In this document: piece by piece, positions 15,838 to 26,941 of the stretch
How positions within the stretch are numbered: position 1 is the first letter of the stretch
How the letters are laid out: every line of letters starts with the position of its first letter
From: Haloarcula limicola
GTDB taxonomy: Archaea > Halobacteriota > Halobacteria > Halobacteriales > Haloarculaceae
Direction: 5' to 3'
DNA length: 64,000 bases
Assembly: GCF_010119205.1 (NCBI RefSeq)
Contig: NZ_WRXM01000004.1
Coordinates: 1-64,000, forward strand
Notes under the pieces: model-generated
Seen by the model: only the letters and a program-made list of their open reading frames with translations
What the model was told of the DNA's origin: nothing
Database searches by the model: none
Made by a program: the position numbers and the translations under genes

Positions 15838-17760
15838 ATGAGTACGGCAGACGAGGCGCTCGAGAAGATCAAAGCACAGGTCGAAGCAGAGACACCCGAG
15901 GACATCACTATCTCGTCGGTCACCTTCGAGGGGCCGGAGCTGGTCATCTACACGCCGGACGCACGAGAGATCGCCAACCGCGACGGCATCGTCCGCAACC
16001 TCGCACAGACGCTTCGGAAACGCATCAACGTCCGCCCGACGCCGGACGCGCTGGTCCCGCAGGCCGAGGCCGAAGCCCGCATCCAAGAGACGATTCCGGA
16101 GGACGCGGGCGTCCAGAACCTCGATTTCGATTCGTCGACCGGTGAGGTGTTCATCGAGGCCGAGAAACCCGGTCGCGTCATCGGTCGCCACGGCGAGACG
16201 CTGGACCAGATCGCCGCCGGCGTCGGCTGGACGCCCGAGGTCGTCCGCACGCCCCCGATGGAGTCCTCGACAGTCTCGAACGTCAGGAACTTCCTGAAAC
16301 AGGAGCGCGACGACCGGCGGGACATCCTAGAGCGCGTCGGCCGGCAGATCAACCGGCCGATGACCGCCGACGACGATTGGGTCCGACTCACGACGCTGGG
16401 CTGTTGCCGCGAGGTCGGGCGGGCCTCCTTCATCCTCTCGACGCCCGAGTCGCGCATCCTCGTCGACTGCGGCGACAAGCCCGGCGCGGCGGGCGAGGTG
16501 CCGTACCTTCAAGTTCCGGAGGCGCTCGCCGCCGGTCCGAACTCCATCGACGCCGTCGTACTGACTCACGCCCACCTCGACCACTCGGCGCTCATCCCCA
16601 TCCTGTTCAAGTACGGCTACGACGGGCCGATCTACACCACCGCGCCGACGCGGGACCTGATGGGGCTGCTCCAACTGGACTACTTGGACGTGGCCGCCAA
16701 AGAGGGCCGCGCCCCGCCCTACGAGAGCCAGCAGGTCCGGGACGCGCTCAAACACACCATCCCGCTGGAGTTCGGCAACGTCACCGACATCGCGCCCGAT
16801 ATCAAGCTCACGATGCACAACGCGGGCCACATCCTCGGCTCCGCGGTGTGTCACTTCCACATCGGCGAGGGCCGCTACAACGTCGCGTTCTCCGGAGACA
16901 TCCACTACAAGGACACTCGCCTGCTCGACGGCGCGGTCAACGACTTCCCGCGCGTGGAGACGCTCGTCCTCGAATCGACCTACGGCGGGAAGAACGACTA
17001 CCAGACCGACCAGGCTGACTCCGAGCGCGTGCTCAAGCGCGTCATCAACGAAGCCCAGGAGGAGGAGGGCCATATCCTCATCCCCGCCTTCGCCGTCGGC
17101 CGCTCCCAAGAGCTGATGCTCGTCCTCGAAGAGGCGATGCGAAACGACGAGATCCCGACGATGCCGGTGTATCTCGACGGGATGATTCGGGAGGCGACGG
17201 CCATCCACACGGCCTATCCCGAGTACCTGCGCGAGAGCCTGCGGAACCGCATCCTCTACGACGACGAGAACCCGTTCCTCGCCGAGCAGTTCCAGCAGGT
17301 CGACGGCGGCGAGGAGATGCGACAGGACATCGCCGACGGCGAGCCCGCCATCATCCTCACGACTTCGGGGATGGTCACGGGCGGTCCCGTCATGTCGTGG
17401 CTCCGCCTGCTCGGGTCGGACCCGGACAACACGATGGTCTTCGTCGGTTATCAGGCCGAGGGGACCCTCGGACGGCAGATCCAGCGCGGCCAGGACGAGA
17501 TCTCGCTCGGCGACACCAGCGGCCCCCGGGCCGAGCGCATGAGCCTGAACATGGCCGTCGAGACGGTCGACGGCTTCTCCGGTCACGCCGACCGGCAGGG
17601 ACTGGAGACGTTCGTCGAGACGATGCATCCCCGGCCCGAGAAGGTCCTCTGCGTCCACGGCGACGAGAGCTCGACCAACCAGCTCTCCTCGGCGCTCTAC
17701 CAGAACTTCAACATGCGGACGTTCAACCCGAAGAACCTCGAGACGTTCCGCTTCGTCTGA
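15838..17760 (+). CDS. fttA: aCPSF1 / FttA transcription termination ribonuclease
   Basis: A 640-residue archaeal CPSF73 homologue with two KH-type RNA-binding domains (about 1-165), a metallo-beta-lactamase domain starting near 190 with the metal motif HAHLDH (244-249), and an inserted beta-CASP domain followed by the late FSGHAD and VHGDE motifs. In archaea this nuclease cuts 3' ends at U-rich sites and terminates transcription with the polymerase. Full family length and all metal motifs are present. Single gene with its own upstream AT-rich promoter (15740-15830). Confidence 0.96.
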   Translation: MSTADEALEKIKAQVEAETPEDITISSVTFEGPELVIYTPDAREIANRDGIVRNLAQTLRKRINVRPTPDALVPQAEAEARIQETIPEDAGVQNLDFDSSTGEVFIEAEKPGRVIGRHGETLDQIAAGVGWTPEVVRTPPMESSTVSNVRNFLKQERDDRRDILERVGRQINRPMTADDDWVRLTTLGCCREVGRASFILSTPESRILVDCGDKPGAAGEVPYLQVPEALAAGPNSIDAVVLTHAHLDHSALIPILFKYGYDGPIYTTAPTRDLMGLLQLDYLDVAAKEGRAPPYESQQVRDALKHTIPLEFGNVTDIAPDIKLTMHNAGHILGSAVCHFHIGEGRYNVAFSGDIHYKDTRLLDGAVNDFPRVETLVLESTYGGKNDYQTDQADSERVLKRVINEAQEEEGHILIPAFAVGRSQELMLVLEEAMRNDEIPTMPVYLDGMIREATAIHTAYPEYLRESLRNRILYDDENPFLAEQFQQVDGGEEMRQDIADGEPAIILTTSGMVTGGPVMSWLRLLGSDPDNTMVFVGYQAEGTLGRQIQRGQDEISLGDTSGPRAERMSLNMAVETVDGFSGHADRQGLETFVETMHPRPEKVLCVHGDESSTNQLSSALYQNFNMRTFNPKNLETFRFV

Positions 17761-17796
17761 ACGGGCCGTCTCGGCGTCCGCCCGCGCTCTCTCTCG

Positions 17797-18858
17797 TCAC
17801 TCCGACTCGCCTTCGCCGTCTTTCCCGCCTCCGCTTTTCTCCTCGCGCTCTCGCTCTCTGATGTTGAGCGCCCCGAGCAGGCGGGCCGTGACGACCTGTT
17901 CGACGATGGGGACGAACTGCGCGTCGTCGTCGGTGTAGCCGGCGAAGACGCCAAGCGGGATCTCGCCGCCGGCCATCTCCCGGTGCCCGCCGGCGCTTCC
18001 GACGCCCTCGAAGGCATCGTGTAGTATCTCGCCGATGTTGCTCCGAGAATCCGTCGAGCGGGCGCTGAGCTGGATGGCGTCGTCGACGATGCCGAAGACG
18101 ATGGCCGTCTCGATGCCTTCGAGGGTTGCGAGGTAATCCGCCGCCTGGGGGAGCGCGTCGCGTTCGCTCGTTCGCCCGACGTGTGAGATGAGGACCGATC
18201 CGTGGACGGTTCGGTTGTCGATGGCGTCGGCGATGGCGTCGACCGTCGCGCCGCTGACGGCCGGGCTCGACAGCTGTCGGAGGAGGTCCGTGTCGGCGTA
18301 GTCGTGGAGGTAGGTCGCCGCCTCGTACTCCGCCCGCGTCACGCCGCGGAGAAAGCCGAGCGTCTCGCGGCGGATGGCGAAGAGGAGCGCGGTGGCGACG
18401 CGCGAGTTCGGGTCCATCGGCAGCTCGCGGACGTACTCGGCGAGGATGGTCGCCGTCGCGCCGATGTCCTCGCGGTGGTCGACGAACGTCGCTTCGATGT
18501 CCTCGGCCGGGTGGTGGTCGATGACGATGTCGACGGGCGTCTCCGGCGGGACCCGATTGTTCACGCCGGGCACCGAGTGGTCCACGAACGCCAGGAGCGA
18601 ACCGGAATCGCGGTTCCGGACGATGTCGGCGTCGAACGGCACCAGATCGACTTCGAGCAAGTTGACGAACGCCCGGTTCTGCTGGTGGGAGATGTCGCCG
18701 CTGTAGAGGATGCGCCGCTCGTCGATACCGGCGCTGGCGGCGATCTGTCCCAGCGCGACGGCGCTGGCCAGGCAGTCGGGGTCGGGGTTGTTGTGACAGA
18801 CGATCGTGAGGTCGTCGCCGGCTTCGAGGAGGTCCCAGAGCGTCTGTGCGCGGCTCAT
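17797..18858 (-). CDS. DHH/DHHA1 phosphoesterase (NrnA-like)
   Basis: A 353-residue DHH superfamily phosphoesterase: CHNNPDPDCLASA (21-33), the DHHPAED motif near residue 120, and a C-terminal DHHA1 region with GSAGGHREMAGGEIP. Members degrade short RNA oligonucleotides, cyclic dinucleotide products or pAp using Mn2+. The C terminus is a charged tail (EREREEKSGGGKDGEGESE) likely to be disordered. It converges with FttA, so both neighbouring genes act on RNA, though no joint function is shown. Confidence 0.9.
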   Translation of the reverse strand: MSRAQTLWDLLEAGDDLTIVCHNNPDPDCLASAVALGQIAASAGIDERRILYSGDISHQQNRAFVNLLEVDLVPFDADIVRNRDSGSLLAFVDHSVPGVNNRVPPETPVDIVIDHHPAEDIEATFVDHREDIGATATILAEYVRELPMDPNSRVATALLFAIRRETLGFLRGVTRAEYEAATYLHDYADTDLLRQLSSPAVSGATVDAIADAIDNRTVHGSVLISHVGRTSERDALPQAADYLATLEGIETAIVFGIVDDAIQLSARSTDSRSNIGEILHDAFEGVGSAGGHREMAGGEIPLGVFAGYTDDDAQFVPIVEQVVTARLLGALNIREREREEKSGGGKDGEGESE

Positions 18859-18935
18859 ACCCTCATCTTCGTGACGGTGCTACATGCCTCTGCTGGCGAG
18901 CGGCGGTCGCCCGTGACCGCCGGCGCACCGGCGGC

Positions 18936-19811
18936 TCACTCGTCCCCCGTGCGAGTCATCACCAGCGGGACGGGCGAGGCGCGGACGAGCTTCGAGCTCA
19001 CGCCGCCCAGCGCGTACCAACTGAAGTCCGTCTGGCCCTGCGTTCCGAGGGCGAGCAGGTCGATTTCCTCCGTGTCTATGTAGGTTCGGATCTCCCGATG
19101 GGGCGTCCCGTACCCGACCGTTCCGACGACGTCCGAGAGCGTCTCCTCGGCCGTCTCCACCGCCGAATCGACGATTTCCTGTGCGTGTTCGTCGAGTTGG
19201 TTCTCCCGGACGACCGATCGAGCGTCGGGACCGAGGCTGCCCGTCTCGACGACGTGGAGGACGTGTAACGTCGCGTCCGCCGCGGCCGCGATCTCGACGC
19301 CCTCTTCGAGCGCTCGCGCCGCCCCCGCGCTCCCGTCGGTGGGGACGAGCACGTCTCGCGGCGGATACCGATAGGTCCGGTCCCCGTCGGGGTTGACGAC
19401 GAGGACGGGCACCGGCGAGGTGTTGACGACGCGCTCGGTGACGCTGCCGAGCAGGACGCGTTCGAGTCCGGATCGGCCGTGGGTCGGCATCGCCACGAGG
19501 TCCGCGTCGATCCGGTCGGCGTACTCGACGACGGTCCGCGCCGGGTCGCCCTGTACCACGTCGCTCCTGACGTCGACGCCGTGGTCGCGGACGCGCTCGG
19601 CCGTCTCGGCGACGATTCGCTCGCCGGCGTCTTCGAGCGCGTCGACCACCTCGCCACGGATGGCGCTGACGCTGTCGCGGTTCGTATCGGCGACGTGGAG
19701 GACGTAGAGCGTCGCGTCGTGGGCCGCCGCGACGTCCGCGACGTACTCCAGAACCGATGCCGCCATATCGCTGCCGTCGGTCGGGAAGAGGATGTCGTCG
19801 TACATGGGCAC
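18936..19811 (-). CDS. Universal stress protein, tandem UspA domains
   Basis: A 291-residue protein with two UspA domains (about 1-145 and 150-291). Domain 1 starts MPMYDDILFPTDGSDMA and has MPTHGRSGLERVLLGSVTERVV, the G-x2-G-x9-G-S ATP-binding motif; domain 2 starts YPPRDVLVPTDGSAGA and has a weaker version, LGTQGQTDFSWYALGGVSSKLV, which may not bind ATP. The gene is 72 bp from the P-type ATPase on the same strand, and is likely part of a stress or ion-homeostasis group. Confidence 0.93.
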   Translation of the reverse strand: MPMYDDILFPTDGSDMAASVLEYVADVAAAHDATLYVLHVADTNRDSVSAIRGEVVDALEDAGERIVAETAERVRDHGVDVRSDVVQGDPARTVVEYADRIDADLVAMPTHGRSGLERVLLGSVTERVVNTSPVPVLVVNPDGDRTYRYPPRDVLVPTDGSAGAARALEEGVEIAAAADATLHVLHVVETGSLGPDARSVVRENQLDEHAQEIVDSAVETAEETLSDVVGTVGYGTPHREIRTYIDTEEIDLLALGTQGQTDFSWYALGGVSSKLVRASPVPLVMTRTGDE

Positions 19812-19883
19812 CTGTGGAACCGCTGCTGGGTGGACGTTGTCTCGAAAGGACGATAAAGGCCCGGTCGGGGTAACGCCGCGGCG

Positions 19884-22574
<2,691 letters not shown>

Positions 22575-22636
22575 CAAATTTGTTATCCGTTGACGGGAAC
22601 CGGAGGTTTACGTGGCCACCGAGTGGAGTGGGTGAC

Positions 22637-22927
22637 ATGGCCGCCGTTCGCCGCCTCGTCATGGACGTGTTGAAGCCTCACGACCCGACGCTGCTGTCGT
22701 TCACCGAGCGGGTCAGCGAGACAGAGAGCGTCGCGGGCGCGACCACGTCGCTCATCGAACTCGACCAGGAGGTCCAGAACGTCAAGGTCACGCTGGAGGG
22801 CGAGGACATCGACGTCTCGGCCGTCGAGGATACCATCGAGGGCCTCGGCGGGACGGTTCACTCCGTCGATCAAGTGGCCTGCGGCGACCGCCTCGTCACC
22901 GACCGACGGACCCTACAGGACGGGTAA
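22637..22927 (+). CDS. DUF211 family protein
   Basis: A 96-residue ferredoxin-like-fold protein of the archaeal DUF211 family (MAAVRRLVMDVLKPHDPTLLSF, ELDQEVQNVKVTLEGEDIDV, IEGLGGTVHSVDQVACG). Crystal structures of relatives show a homo-oligomer, with function unknown. The ATG at 22637 matches the family start. It lies 4 bp before a VIT-like transporter gene; that pairing is recurrent in my memory of archaeal genomes, and suggests a regulatory or accessory role in metal transport. Confidence 0.9.
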   Translation: MAAVRRLVMDVLKPHDPTLLSFTERVSETESVAGATTSLIELDQEVQNVKVTLEGEDIDVSAVEDTIEGLGGTVHSVDQVACGDRLVTDRRTLQDG

Positions 22928-22931
22928 CCCC

Positions 22932-23513
22932 GTGGTCGGCGCTCGCGAGTTGTTCGGCCGCCTCCTCGGGAAGGAGGACGTGCTGGCGATCTCCCGTCGG
23001 TACTTCATCTCCAACGGCTTCGACGGGACGCTGACCTGCATCGGCGTCGTCATCGGGGCCGTCCTCTCGGGCGTCCCCGACGGCCTGACGGTCGTGAAGA
23101 TCGGACTGGGCGCGGCGGTCGGACTCGGCACCTCCGCTGTCTGGAGCGTCTGGGAGATCGAGCGCGCGGAGACGCGAGCGGAGATCCGCCGCCTCGAACG
23201 GGCGATGCTCACCGACTTAGACGACACGCGAATCGAGCACGAACAGCGGGGTGCACGCCTGTTACACGCCGTCTCGAGCGGGCTCGGTCCCGTCGTCGGC
23301 GTCCTGATACCGCTCTCGCCGTTCCTCCTCGCGGGGACCGCCCTCTCGCTCGTCGAGGCCGCCGTCGCCGCCGTGAGCCTCGGTATCGGCATCCTCGGCG
23401 TCTTCGGCGCGTACATGGGCTCCATCTCCGGTCAGCGGTGGTACGTCGCCGCCGCGCGGATGGCGCTGGCCGGACTCGTCGTCGCCGCGATCAACGTCTT
23501 CCTCCCGGGGTGA
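22932..23513 (+). CDS. VIT1/CCC1-like metal transporter
   Basis: A 193-residue membrane protein with about five helices: the first after RRYFISNGFDGTLTCIGVVIGA, and a C-terminal cluster ending MALAGLVVAAINVFLPG. The N-terminal motif with SNGFDG and the cytosolic acidic stretch EIERAETRAEIRRLERAM correspond to VIT/CCC1 transporters, which move Fe2+ or Mn2+ across membranes. It starts with GTG 4 bp after DUF211, so the two form one operon. Metal specificity is not determined. Confidence 0.8.
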   Translation: MVGARELFGRLLGKEDVLAISRRYFISNGFDGTLTCIGVVIGAVLSGVPDGLTVVKIGLGAAVGLGTSAVWSVWEIERAETRAEIRRLERAMLTDLDDTRIEHEQRGARLLHAVSSGLGPVVGVLIPLSPFLLAGTALSLVEAAVAAVSLGIGILGVFGAYMGSISGQRWYVAAARMALAGLVVAAINVFLPG

Positions 23514-23550
23514 GTCGGCCGGTTCGAGTGATAACAGTCCGTCGGGCGAC

Positions 23551-24000
23551 TCAGACGTCCCTCGGCGACTCCACTCGGCCGGTCAGGTCCTCGGGCACGA
23601 GGCGGTAGAACTCGAAGGAGACCACGCGCGTCGGGTCCTCGAAGATGTCGACGAGCGGGATCTCGACCCGGTCGAGGCCGTCGAGCGTCTCCGTCTCGAT
23701 GCCCGACTCCTCGACGCCCTCCAATCGACCGGCGGCGACGACGCTCCGCCAGCGGTCGTCTTCCTCTCGGTGGACCACGAAGGAGACCGGCCGGTCGGCG
23801 AGGTCCGACTTCGAACTGTCCGCGCCGACGGAGAGACGGAAGTAGAACGTCCGCGTCTCCGCGTCGTAGCCGTACGAGACCGGTACTGTGTGGGGCGGTT
23901 CGTCGGCCGTCGTCGGGAGCGAGAGGACACCGGTGCCGCCGGACCCGAGAAACGCGTCGATCTCGTCGCGCTCCATCTCCACGGAATCGTCCGTTGCCAT
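23551..24000 (-). CDS. Pyridoxamine 5'-phosphate oxidase family protein
   Basis: A 149-residue split-barrel flavin-binding protein: MERDEIDAFLGSGGTGVLSLPT, the PHTVPVSYGYDAETRTFYFRLS strand pair and VSFVVHREEDDRWRSVVAAGRLEGVEE. This pattern is common in haloarchaeal PPOX-fold proteins that bind FMN, F420 or heme, so true PNPOx activity is unlikely. The start at 24000 follows an AT-rich promoter (24003-24031). Confidence 0.88.
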   Translation of the reverse strand: MATDDSVEMERDEIDAFLGSGGTGVLSLPTTADEPPHTVPVSYGYDAETRTFYFRLSVGADSSKSDLADRPVSFVVHREEDDRWRSVVAAGRLEGVEESGIETETLDGLDRVEIPLVDIFEDPTRVVSFEFYRLVPEDLTGRVESPRDV

Positions 24001-24030
24001 ACCACCACAATAGTTGTCGAAACTATAATT

Positions 24031-24080
24031 TCTATCGCCCGTTACGCCTCGCCCTTCTATCGCCCGTTACGCCTCGCCCT
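24031..24080. repeat. 25-bp perfect tandem duplication
   Basis: The 25 bases at 24031-24055 are repeated exactly at 24056-24080. The unit carries the last codons and stop (complement GAG GGC GAG GCG TAA) of the neighbouring minus-strand Usp gene, so a second copy of that gene end lies just past its stop codon. It is too recent to have diverged and is most likely replication slippage. Confidence 0.9.
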
Positions 24081-24966
24081 CCTCGTCGCTTCTGCGGACT
24101 GTGAGCACGGGCGTCGGCGACCGACGGACGAGTCGCTCCGCCGTGCTTCCCAGAAGCAGCCGATCCCACCCCGTTCGCCCGTGAGTCCCCATGACGACGA
24201 GGTCGATCGGGTTCTCCTCGACGTAGTCCAACAGCTCGCGGGCCGGAACGCCGCTGCTGACGGACGTCTCCACGTCGAGTCCCCTCTCCCGCGCAGCGGT
24301 CGCCACCGACACCACGGCCTCCTCGGCCAGCGTCTCGAACTGCTCGACGAACTCCGGGGGGACGCCCACGTCCGCGCCCGTAGCGATGTCGCCGAGGTTC
24401 ACGACGCTGACGGCGTGGACGCGCGCGCCGGCCCGTTCGGCGATCGCGAGAGCGTGGGCGACGGCGGCCGCCGCGTAGTCGCTGCCGTCCGTCGGGACGA
24501 GGATCTGGTCGTACCCCTCCTCCACCGCGCTTCGCTCGCTCGCTCGCACCGTGAGGACCGGGACCGGGGACTGCCGGACGACCCGCTCGGCGACGCTCCC
24601 CACGAGATACCGCGACAGCCCGCGTCGCCCGTGGGTCCCCATCGCGACGAGGTCGACATCGCGGTCGGCGACGTAGTCCAAAATGGCCGTCGACGGCTGG
24701 CCTGTCACGACCGACGACTGCACCGTCTCGACGGCCGAGACCGCGCCGTCGAGTGCATCGATGGCCGTCCGCGCCTTCGATTTGAGCCGTTCCACGTACT
24801 CCTCGTCGACGCCGCCGGCCGAGAACGGCCCCGCCGCCGCGTCGACGTCCACGACGGTGAGGAGGTGGAGCGTCGCGTCGAACGCGTCCGCGATATACGC
24901 CCCGTGCTCGGCCGCTCGGACCGCGTGTTCGCTCCCGTCGGTGGGAATCAAGATGTCGTCGTACAT
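24067..24966 (-). CDS. Universal stress protein, tandem UspA domains
   Basis: A 299-residue protein with two complete UspA domains: MYDDILIPTDGSEHA with GTHGRRGLSRYLVGSVAERVVRQSPVPVLTV, and YDQILVPTDGSDYA with GTHGRTGWDRLLLGSTAERLVRRSPTPVLTV. Both keep the full nucleotide-binding G-x2-G-x9-GS motif. It lies just downstream of the orc1 gene on the same strand, separated by 317 bp that hold two ORB repeats. Role in stress is from the family. Confidence 0.93.
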   Translation of the reverse strand: MYDDILIPTDGSEHAVRAAEHGAYIADAFDATLHLLTVVDVDAAAGPFSAGGVDEEYVERLKSKARTAIDALDGAVSAVETVQSSVVTGQPSTAILDYVADRDVDLVAMGTHGRRGLSRYLVGSVAERVVRQSPVPVLTVRASERSAVEEGYDQILVPTDGSDYAAAAVAHALAIAERAGARVHAVSVVNLGDIATGADVGVPPEFVEQFETLAEEAVVSVATAARERGLDVETSVSSGVPARELLDYVEENPIDLVVMGTHGRTGWDRLLLGSTAERLVRRSPTPVLTVRRSDEEGEA

Positions 24967-25062
24967 CCGTATCCGTCGATACGCGTTCGACCCCTGATAA
25001 TTTTGGGTCGTAGCGCTGCGAACACGCCGTCTCGGCGGTCGCGGGAGTGGCGAACGGACACG

Positions 25063-25088
25063 CCCACCCCACCGTGTCGAGTGTTTTC
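25063..25088 (-). repeat. ORB repeat 1 (origin recognition box)
   Basis: CCCACCCCACCGTGTCGAGT followed by GTTTTC: the complement reads as the ORB core with a G-string. First of two copies downstream of orc1. Confidence 0.85.
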
Positions 25089-25140
25089 ACGCGGCGGCGT
25101 GAGGGGGTGGCGGAAGCGGCCGAGCCAGAGGGTGGGGACA

Positions 25141-25167
25141 CACCCACCCCACCGTGTCGAGTGTTCT
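25141..25167 (-). repeat. ORB repeat 2 (origin recognition box)
   Basis: CACCCACCCCACCGTGTCGA followed by GTGTTCT: same orientation and core as copy 1, with one change (TTC for TTT) at the right end. Confidence 0.85.
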
Positions 25168-25283
25168 CGCGAAGGGGAGGGTGGGGGCCGATCTAACCGT
25201 CGACGGGAGAGCGACAGGGGACCTAATCCGTCGGCGGGGAAACAGAGGGAGAAACTGACGCGCCACCGAGGAACCGAGCAGAA

Positions 25284-26492
25284 TCAGATGCGGCGTGCGA
25301 CGCGGTCCGGCGGGACGATGTCTTCGAGTTCGCGGACCACGTCGCGAACGAGGTCCAGCGGCACGTCGAACTCGTACTCGTGGTACTGACCGCCCGCCCG
25401 CCCCTCGTTTCTGACGGTGCGCTGTAAGATGCCGACCATCGCCAGGTCGGCGAGGTGATCGTGCATCCGTCGGCGGACGAGCGGGTCCGTCCCCGAGTGG
25501 TCGGCGACCGTCCGGTACTCGGGGTAGATCTCGCGAACCCGGGCCGGCATCTCGTCTTCGAGCGCCAGCGAGAGCGTGGCGATGAGCGTCAGATGCCCGT
25601 GATGGGTCAGCTCGCGCATCCCGTGGCGAATCTGCCCGCGTTCGAGCGCCTGCGACGCCGCCCGGACGTGATCCTCGACGATCGGCGGGTCGCCCTCGGT
25701 CCGGGCAATATCGCCCGCTTTGTAGAGCAAGTCCAGCGCCTGGCGCGCGCTGCCGGTGTCCTGGGCTGCGATGGCGGCACACAGCTGCAGAACGCCCGTC
25801 GAGAGCGCGTCCTCCCGTAACGCGCCGTCGACGCGCTGTTTCAGAATCGACTCCAGTTCGGGAGCTTGATAGGGCGGGAAATGTATCTCCTCTTCACAGA
25901 GGGTGTCCTTGACCTTCGGCGAGAGCGTCTCGCGGAAGCCGAAGTCGTTGCTGATGCCGACGACGCCCGGTTTGACGCTGTCGAGGTACCCGTTCGAGCG
26001 CGCGCGTGGGAGCTCGTAGAGGATGTCGTCGTCCTGCCCGATGTGGTCGATCTCGTCTAAGACCAGCAACACCGTTCCGCCGATCGACTCCAGTTCGGAG
26101 TACAGCATGTCGAAGACGGTCTGCTGTGGATAGCCGGTCGTGCTGATCTGCTGGCTCGCCGGGCGGAGGAGATTGACGAGATTGGCGGCGACCTGATACG
26201 AGGAGGAGAAGTTCGTGCAGTTCAGCCAGTAGACGGAGAGGTCGACGTCGTCGTACGCCTCGACGTCCTGCTTCAGGTGCGAGAGGAGGAAGCGGGTGAC
26301 CGCCGTCTTGCCGACGCCGGCCTTCCCGTAGAGGAAGATGTTCCGGGGCTGCGCGCCGTTGATGACGGGCTGGAGCGCGTTCTCGTAGGCCTCCAACTCC
26401 TCGTCGCGGGCGGCGATGGAGTCCGGTTGGTAGTCCTCACGGAGCATGTCCTCGTCCCGGAAGATCTCCGTGTCCCTGGTGAACCGCGTCAT
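25284..26492 (-). CDS. orc1: Orc1/Cdc6 replication initiator
   Basis: A 402-residue AAA+ initiator. Walker A is GKAGVGKT (56-63), Walker [11 protein letters not shown] (near 145), sensor VGISNDFGF, and a C-terminal winged helix that would bind the ORB repeats. The preceding sequence [33 protein letters not shown] is the typical Orc1/Cdc6 N terminus. It loads MCM at the origin and recognises ORB DNA. The gene is flanked by seven ORB-like repeats, which makes it the cognate initiator. The promoter (TATA complement TTTATCAAC at 26514-26523, 22 nt from ATG, so a leaderless mRNA) abuts a degenerate ORB, suggesting autoregulation. Confidence 0.96.
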   Translation of the reverse strand: MTRFTRDTEIFRDEDMLREDYQPDSIAARDEELEAYENALQPVINGAQPRNIFLYGKAGVGKTAVTRFLLSHLKQDVEAYDDVDLSVYWLNCTNFSSSYQVAANLVNLLRPASQQISTTGYPQQTVFDMLYSELESIGGTVLLVLDEIDHIGQDDDILYELPRARSNGYLDSVKPGVVGISNDFGFRETLSPKVKDTLCEEEIHFPPYQAPELESILKQRVDGALREDALSTGVLQLCAAIAAQDTGSARQALDLLYKAGDIARTEGDPPIVEDHVRAASQALERGQIRHGMRELTHHGHLTLIATLSLALEDEMPARVREIYPEYRTVADHSGTDPLVRRRMHDHLADLAMVGILQRTVRNEGRAGGQYHEYEFDVPLDLVRDVVRELEDIVPPDRVARRI

Positions 26493-26524
26493 CGAACCAC
26501 TCTATGGACATGCGGTTGATAAAA

Positions 26525-26553
26525 CCACCGTGTCGGATGCGTCAAGTGTTTTC
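26525..26553 (-). repeat. Degenerate ORB overlapping the orc1 promoter
   Basis: CCACCGTGTCG and AAGTGTTTTC, the two halves of the ORB core, are separated here by an extra 8 bases (GATGCGTC). The repeat touches the orc1 TATA box, so an initiator bound here would block or bend the promoter. Confidence 0.6.
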
Positions 26554-26587
26554 CGACTAGAAAAAGACCACGGCTACGCGTCGGTCT

Positions 26588-26614
26588 CCCACCCCTTTGT
26601 GTCGAGTGTTTTCG
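26588..26614 (-). repeat. ORB repeat 4
   Basis: CCCACCCCTTTGTGTCGAGT followed by GTTTTCG. The ACCG of other copies is TTTG here. Forms an inverted pair with the copy at 26635. Confidence 0.85.
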
Positions 26615-26634
26615 TCCGCGGTCCGAAACGCCGA

Positions 26635-26662
26635 GAACACTCGACACGGTGGGGTGGGTGGG
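26635..26662 (+). repeat. ORB repeat 5
   Basis: GAACACTCGACACGGTGGGG followed by TGGGTGGG, the longest G-string among the seven copies. Right-facing partner of copy 4 across a 20-bp gap. Confidence 0.88.
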
Positions 26663-26796
26663 TCGGAACAAACCGGTAAACGTCGATATCTATCCGTGAG
26701 AGCGGTCTGAATGCAGATTCGCGACGAGCGCCGATCTCCGCCCGCCGCGCTAGCACTCCTCAAGGAACGAGCACCGCCGCGGTCGTGTCGGGACAG

Positions 26797-26824
26797 GAAC
26801 ACTCGACACGGTGGGGTGAGGGGG
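26797..26824 (+). repeat. ORB repeat 6
   Basis: GAACACTCGACACGGTGGGG followed by TGAGGGGG; the core is identical to copy 5. Confidence 0.88.
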
Positions 26825-26885
26825 TCGCCGACCGCCCCATTCTGTCCGTCTCGCCGTCTCTACGAGTGCGCCACCCGCCGCCTGC

Positions 26886-26911
26886 GAGAACATTCGACAC
26901 GGTGGGGTGGG
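26886..26911 (+). repeat. ORB repeat 7
   Basis: GAGAACATTCGACACGGTGG followed by GGTGGG; one core change (ATT for ACT). It marks the outer edge of the origin, 31 bp before the methyltransferase stop codon. Confidence 0.85.
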
Positions 26912-26941
26912 AGACGACGAACCCGACCCGACAATCGACCG

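Larger units (their letters stand above)
24967..25283. other. Intergenic region downstream of orc1 with two ORB repeats
   Basis: No gene is seen in these 317 bases. Two ORB-like repeats in the same orientation lie at 25063-25088 and 25141-25167, 78 bp apart, both with the G-string toward the left end of the window. An extra GGGTGGGG run (25130-25137) sits just before the second, facing it as an inverted G/C-string. The remaining part includes the Usp promoter near 24995-25010 (complement CAAAATTATC). Confidence 0.8.
26493..26941. other. Replication origin (oriC) with inverted ORB repeats
   Basis: This 449-bp noncoding region upstream of orc1 contains five ORB-like repeats: one degenerate and one good copy facing left, then three facing right. 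Copies 4 and 5 are divergent, G-strings outward, with 20 bp between. An AT-richer stretch with few GC pairs for this genome (26663-26700, including AAACCGGTAAACGTCGATAT) lies between copies 5 and 6 and is the best candidate unwinding element. Adjacent orc1, inverted ORBs with terminal G-strings and a central AT-rich stretch are the accepted signature of haloarchaeal origins. Confidence 0.9.

Noticed and set aside
23770-25389. Long plus-strand open frame through the PPOX and Usp genes
   Set aside because: Antisense to two well-supported genes and without any recognisable domain.
25063-26911. The seven repeats considered as CRISPR or transposon ends
   Set aside because: Spacing is irregular, orientation is inverted around orc1, no transposase is present, and the G-string core fits an origin recognition box.
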